Positions 12,835-25,100 of a DNA stretch of 64,000 nucleotides are shown here, piece after piece (position 1 is the stretch's first letter; the number at the start of each line of letters is the position of its first letter). Under the pieces are notes generated by a model. It had not been told where the DNA came from. It ran no database searches and saw only the letters and a list, made by a program, of their open reading frames with translations. The DNA is from Medicago truncatula (lineage: Eukaryota; Streptophyta; Magnoliopsida; Fabales; Fabaceae): NCBI RefSeq assembly GCF_003473485.1, contig NC_053045.1, forward strand, positions 63,117,994-63,181,993, given 5' to 3'. The translations under genes and the position numbers were made by a program.

Positions 12835-12990
12835 GGCTTAATAACAGCAGTTTTGCCCCCTAAGTATTAGGAAGTTGCGATTTTGACCCATAACAAAATA
12901 AAATATAATTCAGCCCCTTAAGTACTACTCCTTTTGCAGTTTTAGCCCTCATGCCAATTTTGACCAAGTCAATGTTGACGTGGACGCCAC
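12835..12990 (+). mobile_element. Truncated MITE, left end only
   Basis: Starts ggcttaataacagcagtttt and runs through gcagttttagccct to cgccacatgtgc. It is the same family as the complete element at 42944-43210. The right half is missing and the sequence passes directly into transposase coding sequence at a shared acatgtgca. Confidence 0.7.
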
Positions 12991-14711
12991 ATGTGCATAA
13001 CATCAAGATTATGTCTCAATAAATTATCTTTCCAGTAAGGGAGATCCCAGAAGATACTTCTTTTGGTCCAATGGTGCTCGTTACCGTATTGTGGGTGTCT
13101 GACTCTTTTGCCAACATCTGTGAACTTCAAAAGTCCTAGTTCATTGACTCTACGGTATACTTCCTCTGATAATGTCCTAGGAGGCGGGCCATCTTTTTAT
13201 GTTTTTCCTTTAGTAAACAAATTCCTCTTCTTACAAAATTCATGTGTCGCTGGTAAAAACGGACGATGACAGTCAAACCACGAATGCTTTCTTCCGTGAT
13301 GCAACCATATGGCCTTTGTGTGTTCCATGCAATGTGGACAAGCCAATCTTCCATGAGTCGGCCATCCAGACAACATTCCATATGCAGGAAAGTCGTTAAT
13401 AGTCCACATCAAAGCTGCCCTCATTCTAAAATTTTTCTTCCTTGCAATATCATATGTCGATACACCGTTCCACAATCTATTCAAATCATCAATTAAGGGT
13501 TGTAGATACACATCTATACCATCTAAGGGGCTCGTAGGTCCTGGTACAATACAACTCAAAAACAAATAAGGCTTTGACATGCACATCTCAGGAGGAAGAT
13601 TATACGGGGTAAGAAGAATTGGCCAACAAGAATAAGGCGTTGCTGATGCTTGGATATACGGAATAAATCCATCAGAGCATAATCCAAGCCTCACATTACG
13701 TGGATCTTCTGCAAAATCACGATCTACTTGATCAAAGTGCTTCCATGCCACCCCGTCACAAGGATGTCGCATCACACTTGAATTAGTTTTATTGTAATAA
13801 TGCCACGTCATTTTTTCGGCCGTGTGAGTTGATGCAAACAATCTCTGCAATCTTGGTATTATTGGCAGATAAAACATTGACTTGACTGAGACTCGTTTCT
13901 TCTTCTGAGAACCGGCATCATCACATACTTCATACCTCGGTGCATTTCAAAATTTACATGCCACCAACGCCCCATCATTTTTACCAAATTCGTTGTCGTA
14001 AAACAACATGCACCTATTAACGCAACAGTCAATAGTTTTAACTTCCAATCCCAACTTCTCCACCAACTTTTGAGCCTCATAAAAATTCAAGGGCAAATTG
14101 TCCTTTACAGGAGTTGCGTCCCTCATGATATCTGTATAACACTCCGAGCCTTCTTCGGCTACACTCCAATCTGACGCGGCAGCTAAAAGCCTCACACTCA
14201 TGGATAGCTTAGAATCAGACGACCCTTCAAACAACGGCTTGTTTACTTCTTGCATCATCTTGTAAAACTTCAACGCTTTCTCATTCGGGATTGTTTCCTC
14301 TTCACCACCCTCGTTGTAAGACAGATTCACCCCAAGTGCATCACCGACCATATCTTCCATCACGCCAAAGTTTTCACACTCCATACGCGCCTCACTGCTT
14401 GAAGCGTGCATATTAACATCAGACTCGGTATTATTTATAGGCTCTTGTTCATCGTGATAAATCCACACATAATAATTCTCCATAAAATCAAGGTCCTTTA
14501 AATGGTTTAGAATATCTTTTGGGCTCCGAATCAACCTACACGTACATTTAACACACGAACATCTTATCCCTCCCTCCAATTGAAAGGCATCTTGCGCCAT
14601 GGCGTAAGCAACAAAATCACGAACTCCATCCACAAAAGCCGCCTTAAGTTTCCTTTTCCCCGAATATTTTCTATCGTACATCCAACTACGATGGAAAATA
14701 TGTTGATCCAT
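12990..14711 (-). pseudogene. CACTA (En/Spm) TNP2-like transposase, 3' truncated, two nonsense codons
   Basis: The minus-strand frame starting at 14711 opens with a transposase-associated domain (WMYDRKYSGKRKL, then CSCVKCTCRL). It then shows the CACTA transposase region: EKLGLEVKTIDCCVNRCMLF, LQRLFASTHTAEKMTWHY, RLGLCSDGFIPY, GWPTHGRLACPHC, and the zinc-finger-like HGRKHSWFDCHRPFLP. Only two in-frame stops interrupt it: TGA at 13947-13949, where family members have Cys after ACKF, and TAA at 13197-13199. The frame otherwise stays open through DNLLRHNLDVMH to about 12990, where it hits MITE sequence. The C-terminal half is absent, so it cannot encode a complete transposase. Confidence 0.88.
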
Positions 14712-16129
14712 TTTTCGCGTCGCTGCAGTTGACTCAAATTAGTACCATATATTTTTATACGTAAATATTTTTTTAATATAAATAACAATTTTTTTCTAAT
14801 CACCTAAATATTTAGAAATTTGTACAAAATAAACATGCTATCGCATAAAAATTATATAATATTTTATATTTTATGACTAAAATATATAACATTTTCTAAT
14901 CTATATCACATTTTCTAAAATTTGTATGAAATAAACATTGCGTGCATATACAAACTACGAATCACAAATAAATGTTAAGCGCGGACGCCAGAATTGATTC
15001 CCACAAAATAATTCACATATGTCATATTAATTAACTTCATAATTTTTTTTTGCTACTTTACATTATTTTTCTAACAAACTTAATTATACATATTTCTTTA
15101 CTAACTTAACTTTTTTTTAAAGAACTACGGTAACATTTTTACTAGCTACATTTATTTTACGTAAAACAAATTTGATCTAAATAACATATTTACTACAATT
15201 TAATTTTACTAACTATGTTTCTAATATATAATATTTTTAATACTAATCCATTGAATAAATTTTAAATAAATAAAATATACTAACCTCAAATAACAAGCCA
15301 ATGAACAAGTGGATCCAAAAAAAAAAAGCAACAACCAGCTAGCAGCAACACCTACTTTAAAATGGATCGAAAACAAGGAAACTACAAAAAAATAATGCAA
15401 CATATTTTAATAACTAAATTAACAATATATATAAATACACACATTTTTAAAAGTAAACATTTTTAACTAAACTACAAGTTTTTTTACAAGCTAACACTTT
15501 TTTTATTATACTCTCTCTAACACTAATAAGTTGAAATTTAATTTAATCCCACTAAATATTTTTTTAAAGAAGTTAATCCAACTAACATTTTTTTTTAGAA
15601 AAATCCCGCTAACGTTTTTATTAATTACAATATAATAATTTTAGTAACTATTTTTCTAATAATTAATATTTAGTACTAATACCATTGTAATAATTATTTA
15701 AAATAAGTTAGAAATGTACCAACCTCAAAGAATAAGTCGACGAATTGAGCGGAGACAACAAAATCAACGGCAACGAACAACAACACCAACCTCAAAATGG
15801 ATCAGAACCAACATAACTATAAAAAAGAATGTAACTTATTTTAATATATAACTACATTAAATATTTATAAATTCAAACACATGTAAAATTGAAATCAATT
15901 ATAAGAAAATATCAATAATTACCTTTGTTAGAAACTTCAATAATGATAATAAAATGATGGAGAATAAAATTTGATGATATTAAAAAATGATGAAATAATG
16001 ATAATAAAATGATGAAGAATAAAATTTGAGTGATATTAAAAAAATTTGAATGAGAATAGAATGAAGATTGTAAAGAAGAAAATAGAGTGTTGTATATTTA
16101 TGCTGCAACGGTAACAAACGGCTAGTTAG

Positions 16130-16569
16130 CATGTGGGTCCCGTGTTTTCCGACGAAATTTTCGTAGGTAAATTCCACCAATCACAACCAGACACACACCC
16201 TTTATCCAACGGCTGTGTGCATGCGGGGCCGCAGCTTTCCTACGAAAATATTCCTCGGTAAAGTAGGTCAATCACATGCTTCCACACACTGCATGTGGGG
16301 CCGGAGCTTTCCTAGAAAAATATTCCTCGGTATCACATGCTTCCACACACCCTTTTTCTGCATGTGGGGGCCGCCGCTTTTCTACGAAATTATTCCTAGG
16401 TAAAGTCAGCCATTCACAAGCTGCCACGTGCTCCACTTTTCTGTCCATAGCATTGTTTTTTACTGAAAGTTGCTTTCCGACGAATATTTCGTCGCTAATT
16501 TGTAGGAAAACGCTTTCTAGAAAATTTCGTAGGAAAGTTTTGTAGGAAAATCCACCATTTTTTGTAGTG
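16130..16569 (-). repeat. CACTA subterminal repeats and terminal sequence
   Basis: Short units around ttcctacgaaaatattcct recur in both orientations at about 16145, 16238, 16308, 16378, 16475 and 16530, mixed with gcatgtggggccg and tcacatgcttccacacac. Such clustered subterminal motifs are the usual transposase-binding arrays of CACTA elements. The binding role is inferred from family knowledge. Confidence 0.8.
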
Positions 16570-16627
16570 ATCAGACAAAAAGGACCTAGCTAGCTAGGAG
16601 GAAATTTTAGAATAAAAAAACCAGGTG

Positions 16628-16752
16628 TGCATGCTCATCTTCGATTGTTAATGTAATGTCACACATTCAGCTGAAATCCACCGCTTGGCCAAGTAACCTT
16701 GATCTTGAACCAGTGTCATATGACACGTTGGCAGCATTCACTTGTACGTGGC
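16628..16752 (+). promoter_or_regulatory. ABRE and RY-like motifs upstream of SDR gene
   Basis: An ABRE core ACGTGGC lies at 16746-16752 inside ttgtacgtggcatgcc, and an RY-type TGCATG at 16628-16633. A TATA-like aaaatatatacatt follows near 16797, about 100 bp before the start codon. This arrangement is common in seed and ABA-responsive promoters. It suits the SDR subfamily, many of whose members are seed or stress induced, but expression is inference. Confidence 0.45.
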
Positions 16753-16895
16753 ATGCCATCATATTCTACCTCTCCTTTGGGGGATGGATCGCTACAAAAA
16801 TATATACATTCTAATTCTAACTCAAAAGTTCATCAATATACACAGATTGATTAGACTCATCAATATACTTAACTTCAGTTTCAAACCCTGCAAAA

Positions 16896-18139
16896 ATGAC
16901 AAGTAACGAGGCTAAGTTCCCACCTCAGACCCAGCAAACTCAACCAGGAAAAGAACATGTCATGGAACCACTCCCACAAACCATAAATCCTGACCACAAC
17001 CCCACCAATAAACTAAGGGTACGTAGGTACCAATCCATACATAATTTTTTTTATATCGATTAAAAATCATGTATTTTACAAAATTTAAAAAAGACTCAAG
17101 ATTTGGTGGACTTGACTTATTCCCAAAATCATGGTTTTAATGGCCAAATTAATCTTAGCTCGTTGTTATTGTCATTTGTACAGGGAAAGGTGGCGTTGGT
17201 GACAGGAGGTGACTCAGGTATAGGAAGAGCAGTGTGTCTAATATTTGCAAAAGAGGGTGCAACAGTGGCCTTTACATACGTGAAAGGTGTTGAGGATAGG
17301 GACAAGGATGATACTCTGAAGATGTTGCTAGAAGCCAAGACAAGTGATGCACAAGAACCATTAGCAATTGCTGCTGATATTGGATATGATGAGAATTGTA
17401 AACAGGTTGTGGAACTTGTTGTAAAAGAATATGGAAGCAGCATTGATGTTCTTGTCAACAATGCAGCTGAACAACACCTCAGAAACTCAATAGAGGAAAT
17501 CACTGAACAACAGCTTGAAAGAGTTTTCAGGACCAACATCTTTTCACACTTCTTCTTGGTCAGGTATATATATAATATATTATAGGGTATAACTTAGATG
17601 TGTATCATGTACCATTCAGTGTGATTCCAAATTAGCACTAGTGAAAGTGAAAAAAATTGGTTTATGCAGGCATGCTCTGAAGCACATGAAAGAAGGTAGC
17701 TCAATCATAAACTCAACCTCAGTGAATGCCTACACAGGTAAAGCAGAAACACTCGACTACACATCGACGAAAGGAGCCATTGTTGCATTCACTAGAGGTC
17801 TTGCTCAGCAGTTGGTGAGCAAGGGAATAAGAGTGAATGCTGTTGCTCCAGGACCAATTTGGACGCCAGTTCAACCAGCTACTATGCCTTATGAGAAGAT
17901 ACAGAATTTGGGGTCAGATGTGCCAATGAAACGAGCAGGTCAGCCTTGTGAGATTGCACCTTGTTATTTATTCTTGGCTTCTCTACAGGACTCTTCTTAC
18001 TTTACTGGTCAAGTCCTCCATCCAAATGGTGTGTGCCTTTGCTCTTCTTAATGGACTCTTGGTTTCATTTCTTACATTAATTTTATATGTTCTAATATGG
18101 AGTTTCTAATTTGCAGGTGGGGTGATTGTGAACGCTTAA
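16896..18139 (+). CDS. SDR-family NADPH-dependent aldehyde reductase 1-like (294 aa)
   Basis: Four exons, 16896-17018, 17184-17563, 17670-18028 and 18117-18139, join in frame for 294 residues. The N-terminal 41 residues are Pro/Gln-rich (FPPQTQQTQPG, HVMEPLPQTINPDHNP). The Rossmann fold follows with the cofactor motif TGGDSGIG, then VNNAAEQ, the catalytic Ser in IINSTSVNAY, the YTSTK catalytic Tyr-Lys pair, and VAPGPIWTP. It ends QVLHPNGGVIVNA. This matches the plant 'glucose and ribitol dehydrogenase homolog' / NADPH-dependent aldehyde reductase 1 subfamily, which reduces reactive aldehydes. The exact substrate and a plastid or cytosolic location cannot be settled here. All catalytic residues are present, and the length is normal for forms without a long transit peptide. 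Confidence 0.93.
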
Positions 18140-19677
18140 TACTAGCCTGCCTGCTGTTCTATTTGTACCTTCGCCTGTTTGGGTTATGTTATGTTTATGC
18201 TTCTTGGAATAATTTGTACTTGTTGGATTATATATCAAATTCAATTTGGATCATGTTATATTTTGCGTTACTTATTAAAATGCATTGTGACTTGACTTTA
18301 CTCAACTCTGTTTTGTTTATCCTTTGTACCTATGTGTGTGGGATTTACAATGAAATGAGTTAACTAGAATATAGTTTGAGATTTCACTCAAAAAACTAAT
18401 TTATTGAACTTCGATTCAAAAACGCTAAATGTTAAATTCAACCAGAAAATTAACATTTAATCTTCTCTCTTATACTAGTATTATCTTAAACTTTATAATT
18501 AGTTTTTCTAAAAAATTTAGGTACCACATACCTGAAGATTGAAAAAATTACTTATTTACATATAACCGACTAAAGAAATCTTCACATCAATAATAGAAGT
18601 TGAATTCACCACATTGAAGAAGAGTCAACTCCTTATCAACTAAATCAATCTTCATCAATCATTTAAATATTTTTTGTCACGACTTTTAATCTCTGATTTT
18701 TAATCAAACTCATATATACCTTTGTACATTTCACATTTTAAGATATTGAAAATTTAATATTTTTAACAAATTATAAATTAAATATAAGTTTTTAAGGAGT
18801 TTAATTCGTATGTTTATTTTCCAAACACCCAATGATATGTTACAATAACTCATTTTCTTATAATCATTAATTGCCGTGTTATTATTATTGTGTAAAATAA
18901 TTACATGTTAATTAAAAAATAAAGTTTATTTTTAAAAGTAAAAAACTTAGTCATTTATTAAATTAAAAAACAAAAAATGAAACTTGAAATTCAATCTCTA
19001 TGAATCTCTCTTAATATAAGAAGAGAAGATGTTGTGGAAAATCTATTATTATCCTAACTTGAGGGCTTGTCAAATCACACAATTGAAGGTAAAAGTTGTC
19101 TAAAAATTACTTTATTGTACTAAATGACCACAATTAACTATGATGATGTCATGTAACTAACTACTAAAAACATTTGGTTATGTTTATTTGCTCTACAAAA
19201 GCATCCTTTCCCTTAAATTGCAACTAGATAAATCACTATGTCAACATTTATGTCAATACTAAATACCAATGCTGCAAGTTGTCCTCTTTGGGGGCAAAAA
19301 TTCAAATTTCAAATTTCAAACTTCAAACACTCTTTTATATATCATCCAATACTCCATCACTATTATACTATTATCTCTTTCTCTTCTCTTTCACTGGTTT
19401 TTATTTATACTTTCTTTTTTCTTCTAAATTTTTTCTAACCTCCATTTTCTTTCATCTCTATTTTGCAGAAAATTCTTGAACAACTCAAGAGAGTGATTGA
19501 AACTCATGTTATCTTCTATCAAGATGATAATGAACTCATTTTTTGAGTTTGCACTGTCTCTATTTTCTTTCCTCTTCATATCATATCTCTAACAAACTAT
19601 AACATGTTAAATGAAGTTCCTTTATATGTAAGATTCTACATGAATGCATAAGAAACAATATAGATATATGTATTATA
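18140..19677. other. Intergenic, with possible orphan transcript near 19330-19545
   Basis: After the SDR 3' UTR the sequence is AT-rich filler. Near 19334 a TATA-like ttttatatatca precedes a CT-rich leader-like stretch and a splice-acceptor-like attttgcag at 19460-19468. This opens a 26-codon frame (KILEQLKRVIETHVIFYQDD) ending in TGA at about 19544. It could be the last exon of a very small gene or chance. Confidence 0.4.
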
Positions 19678-21920
19678 CATGAAACAAGTTGTCACTGTAA
19701 ACATTAAAAATTATTATTATACATGGACGAAATTGTCACTGATACGAATTTACTAACATCTCCCTCTATTAACAATATATAAAACTCAAAATTCAACAAA
19801 TTTTCATAATTGTCCTTATTAAAACTCATATCTCCTTAATCGAATGTGCATAATGGTAATTTTGAAATATTTAACTTTGATACCTAGGACAAGTTAAATG
19901 TACAAGATAAAATGACACTGACTAAATTAACTTTGATACCTAAGACAAGTTGTCATTTATAAAATATTGTTTATGATAAAACGTTTATACTATTTAGAAT
20001 ATCACCTTGCTCCAATTCTATAATGATATTGAACTGTCATCAACTAAAATGCACAATATAAGTGAGATTGTCTATAATATCGTAAATAAATAAAATGCAC
20101 GGGAAAAACGGGCATTGACTAAAATTTCAGAAGTAACTCAAATGCACGAGATAAGTTGTCACTGACAAACTAACTTTGATGCATGTGACAAGTTTTTATT
20201 TATAAAAAAATTGTTCTTGCAAAAAAGTTTATATTATTTATAATATCGCATCACTTTAATTCTACAATAATATTGAACTCTCATCAAATAAAATGCACGA
20301 GATAAGTGAGCATTTTCATTGTCTAAAATTTTCTAAATAACTAAAATTCTTGGGAGAAGTGGGCATTGACAAATAATTCAAAAGTAACTCAAATGCACAT
20401 GATACGTTGTCACTGACTAAACTCTATGATTATAATGAAACTTCATCAACTAAAATGCATGGGATAAATGGACATTGTCTATAACATCGTAAATAAATAA
20501 AATGCATAAGAAGCGTGTATTGACTAAAATTTTAAAAGGCTTAAATAGGTCTTTCGTCCCTGCAAATATAGACCATTTGAATTTTCGTCCCTGAAGTTAC
20601 TAATCCTTCCAATATGCCCCTGCAAATATTAATCATTTGACTTTTGATCATAATTACATCTGATTAGTAACTTCAGTGATGAAAATTCAAGTGACCTATA
20701 TTTGGAGGGATGAAAGACCTATTTAAGCAAACCACCTAGCCCAATCATCACTTGCCACATGGGCACCACGTCGCTAATGACAACCCACCTCACCAAAAAA
20801 ACCTAATTAGGAGCAAAAGTCAAATGATTAATATTTACGGGGGCAGATTGAAAGGATTAGTAACTTCAGGGACTAAAATTCAAATGACCTATATTTGCAG
20901 GGACGAAAGACATATTTAAGTCATTTTAAAATTAACTCAAATGCATGGAATAAATTGTCGCTAACTAAACTAACTTTGGTATACGGGACAAACTGTAATT
21001 TATATGAATAAAAAAAATCATGCTAAACCGTTTCTACTATTTAGAATATCACATCACTTCAATTCTACAATGACATTGAACCATCATCGACTAAAATACA
21101 TGGGATAAGTGACCATGGACTAAAACTTCAGAAATAACCAAAATACATAGGAGAAGTTGACATTGATTTGATAGTACAATCATACATGATACAAGTCGTC
21201 ATTGATTAGATAGTACAATCATACATGATACAAGTTGTCATTAATAAAATGCACAAGAGAAGTTGACATTGATCAACGAGACATGCTGTCATTTAAAAAA
21301 AAAAAAAAATCCTCTTGATAAATGTTTATACTATTTAGAATATATCACCTTGCTTCAATTCTACAATGATATTGAACCGTCATCAACTAAAATGAACGAT
21401 ATAAATGGACATTGTCTACAATTTTGTAAATAACTAAAATGCATGAGAGAAGTGGGCATTAACAAAAATTTCAAAAGTAACTCAAATGTACGAGATAAGT
21501 TTTCATGGACTAAACTAACTAAGATACACGGGGAAGTTTTTATTTTTAAAAAATTGTTCTTACGAAAACGTTTATACTATTTAAAATATCACATCATCTT
21601 AATTCTACAATTATATTGAACCCTCATCAACTAAAATGAATGGGACAAATGGGCGTTGTCTAAAATTTCAGAATTAACTCAAATGTACAAGATAAACTGA
21701 CACCGACTAAATTAACTTTGATACACGGGACATGTTGTCATTTATTAAAAATAATTCTTAATAAAACGTTTGTACTATGTAGAATATCACCTCACTTCAA
21801 TTCTACAATGACATTGATTCGTCATCAACTAAAATGTATGGGATAAATGTATGTTGTCTAAAATATCGTAAATAAAGAAAATGTACGGGAGAAGCGAATA
21901 TTGACTAATATATCAGACTA
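19678..21920. repeat. Degenerate tandem repeat block, variable 200-290 bp period
   Basis: Words recur in fixed order: tactatttagaatatcac, cttcaattctacaatgatat, gtcatcaactaaaatgca, gacattgtctaaaat, ctcaaatgcacgagataag, ttgtcactgactaaa. The tactatttagaatatcac anchor falls at about 19989, 20232, 21037, 21329, 21574 and 21770, with a partial unit near 20412. Spacing ranges from about 196 to 292 bp once the inserted MITE (385 bp) is subtracted. No coding potential is seen. The units are diverged, indicating an old satellite-like array. Confidence 0.85.
20538..20922. mobile_element. Foldback MITE, long TIRs, 9-bp target duplication
   Basis: The left arm ggcttaaataggtctttcgt and the right arm ending in gggacgaaagacatatttaagtc are inverted repeats extending for about 110-150 bp (both include gattagtaacttcag or its complement). 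The 9-bp direct repeat attttaaaa flanks it at 20529-20537 and 20923-20931. It lies inside the tandem repeat block. The size and target duplication fit a non-autonomous Mutator-like element. Confidence 0.85.
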
Positions 21921-22171
21921 TGTGGATTATTTTATATTAGTCCATTTATGCATTAGCATTACCTAGCAATTCTATTTTCTTCATTATAACTAAAATTAAG
22001 TGTTTTCTACATATTCACAGAAGTATAAATTATATAATTAGTGCAATTTTACTTTATTATAACATCAAACATATAATACATAAATATATGTACTCGTGTG
22101 CGTTTGTTACTAGTTTATTTGAAGATTGATAGTAGGTAGGAAAGGAAGAGAGTAACAGATACAGTATAGAT

Positions 22172-25100
22172 ATGGACACTCGAACTCTATCAGTCTCACA
22201 TCTTCTTCTTCCTCTTCGTGTTCTTCCTTCATCTCAAAACCAAACCTTTTCTTTTTCTTCTTCTTCTTCTTCTTCTTCTTCTTCTTCCTCTTCTACTAAC
22301 ATTAACCACCACCGCGTCACAACAACAACAACAACTCCACTAGCCATTGCCAATCCTACTTCTGCCATCATTCCTCCTACTGCAGACGATGATACAGTCC
22401 CCATCACTCTCAGACAATTATGTCAATCTCATGTTCCCGACCAATTACTCCAAAGGCAATTTCAACTCTAATTTCCATTATTCTCAAATTAATTTCAATT
22501 TTATTATTTTTCCACACAATCTAATCTGCTTTATCATTATTAATTTTGTAATATGGTTTCAGGATGGAAGAAGTTGGATATGTCATGCCTACACCGGTCC
22601 AGAAACAAGCATTGCCTCGTCTTTTCTCAGGCCGTGATTGCATACTTCATGCTCAGGTTCTTTTTAATCTCTCATTTCTATGTTATTCATTGATTGATTC
22701 ATGTTGTTGTGCCATTTCTTATTTGTTATGTGGCCTGAGTTGATGTTGAAGCAAAATATGGTATATGATAGAACATATGGCCTAATTTTATCCATGTACC
22801 TGACCCAACTTAGTGGGATAAGACTTAGTTGTTGTTGTTGTTGCGATCATTTTAGATAGACAAAGTTTTTTGGTGTGCGTTACTTTCTTGTGCGCATGAT
22901 CCAAATTCTATCAAGTTTCTATTTTACTTTTTCTCTGTATATTCTACCATGTTGTCCGGGCTTTTCAGTCCTCATCTTTCTCTATGTATCGTCTTCTATC
23001 CATCAAATGAATTCACAAAAGGGAGATGTGTAACCTTGTTTTATTTCTTATCTAGACAGGTTCTGGGAAGACACTTGCATACTTGCTATTGATCTATTCC
23101 ATCATCAGCACTAGAAAATCTTCTTTTCAAGCACTGGTTTTGGTGCCAACCCGTGAACTTGGCATGCAAGTAAGATTTTGTATGAGTTATGGTATCATAG
23201 TGACATGTTAATTATCTTTGATGCAACATATCAAGGGGAACACCCTTGGAAAAAGGCAAATAAATGACTTAGTGCAAAAAATATATTTAATGACAAGGTT
23301 ACCAAGGTTGCTAGGATACTGGCGGCAAAGCCAACAGGAGTTGAAGGGGAGCAGAGATCATGTACCATCATGGCTCTGTTAGATGGAGGAACATTGAGAA
23401 GGCACAAGAGTTGGTTTAAGGTGGAAATCTTTCATTATCTTCTTCAAAGGATTTTATTTTATGGTATTTTTAATCAAATAGATGTGGTGGTGACTAACAA
23501 ATAGTTTCCGCTGCAATGCAATTGTAAAATCTTCTAATTTAATTTGTTGGGGATTATTTTACAGTCTAATGGACTTGGTGTTTGCTAAAATGTATATCTG
23601 TCAGTTTGATAAAAAAAAATTGACTCTTATTCAACATATTTGCCACTGATGCAATTCATTCGTACTCAGTCAGTTAGTTAGTTTTATCCTTTCCATTTTT
23701 TGCAGCCACGTCTCACTGATATTAATTGATGCACAATGCTACAGTTTCTCGAATGTCAATCAAGTTTAGGATACTGTACTTTCTGTTTATTCTGTAATAG
23801 TAAATTATTAACCTGTTGTGTTTGTTTCGATACAATTATTTACCGGAGTAGTTGTTATTTAACTTTGTACATCTGGCCGTTGACCAAACTGTGGTATATA
23901 GGTACCATGCTCTTGGGGGTGTTTAAAGTCATATATTTCATTGGATATATCATATATGTTTGTGATGCATATGGTTAGTGGATGGGCATTACAGATTAGG
24001 CATGTATGATCAACTAATTCCCTGTGTATGTTGTGTATTTGACGTGTTAGACCTATGTTGGGAAATGGTTTGAATTTCCAAAAGCTATATAATAGCTCGG
24101 ATTGAACACCACCTCTGTTAACATTGTTTTTTATCTTTTGCTTAACTGCTCACTAGCTGCACTAGTATGATAGAGAATTCCCTTATGTTGCTCATTCAGG
24201 CTTTGATCAACTTTCTTCAATTTTAGGCTGAGCCTCCAGCAATAGTAGTTGCAACAGTGGAGAGTTTGTGCCAAATGCTTGAAAGACAACTTTTTTCGCT
24301 TGGAAACTTGCGGGTGTTGGTTGTTGATGAGGTAAAAGTTTTCTCTTCACATTTGAATTGTGTCTTATCTTTGTACACTTTTCAGCAATTGTATACTTGT
24401 GCTGTTTAGGGTAAGAACTAAGAAGGCGAAATTCCAGATTTGCCTTCAGCGACTCTGTGCGTATGTTTCAAAATATACAGCTGCACCAACATCTTTCTAT
24501 AATTGCTTTAAAAACGATATAGAATGTTATTAGTCATCCCATTCTTATCCAGCCATGTGATATAATGTAGCTAATGAATTGGAAGAAAGCAAGTTAAGTA
24601 ATTTTAAAAGCACTTTAAAAGTGTTATTTAGCATATTAGATAACATTATTTCCTCATATAAGCCCCGAGTCGGAAGTGGGTTTTCACACCTTTGGGAAAT
24701 TGTATTGGGTTGAGAAATATAAAAATATAAAGCCTGGAATCATATAAGCCCTGTCTCCCAACTTCTTTTTTTAGTTCCCTTGAGCAATTTTGTAAGTACT
24801 TATTATACTTTTTATTCTTATCTGCTTAGGTTGACTTCATTTTCAATTCTTCAAAGCAAGTGAGTTCTCTCCGGAAGATTTTGACCTCATATTCGTCTTG
24901 TAATAACCGTCAGACAGTTTTTGCCAGTGCATCTATACCACAGCACAATCAATTTCTTAACGAAGCTGTGCAGCAGAAATGGACTAAGGTATATTAATCT
25001 GATTCGTCTGATTATTTGTTGGTCTTTTTTTACATGGATTATTTGTTTGTCTGCCTTAAATTCATTCTGACTGTTTTTGCTTTCCAGAGGGATGTGATCC

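Larger units (their letters stand above)
12990..16569 (-). mobile_element. CACTA transposon, 5' portion with one terminus
   Basis: The right edge ends in ccaccattttttgtagtg at 16569, which on the minus strand reads CACTACAAAAAATGG, the hallmark CACTA terminus. The transposase pseudogene points away from it, so this is the element's 5' end. The leader between 14712 and 16130 is AT-rich and contains a duplicated block (15280-15415 and 15718-15852, sharing aaaatggatc). The other terminus is missing because the element was cut inside the transposase. Confidence 0.85.

Noticed and set aside
13063-13496. Plus-strand open frames over the transposase region
   Set aside because: They are antisense shadows of the CACTA transposase, whose minus-strand frame carries clear conserved motifs.
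17129-17539. Minus-strand 136-codon open frame in the SDR gene
   Set aside because: It is the complement of SDR exon 2, which has the cofactor and NNAAEQ motifs in the right order.
19678-21920. CRISPR-like array
   Set aside because: Repeats are diverged, units are 200-290 bp and there are no short unique spacers; the host is a plant, so a CRISPR call is unsupported.
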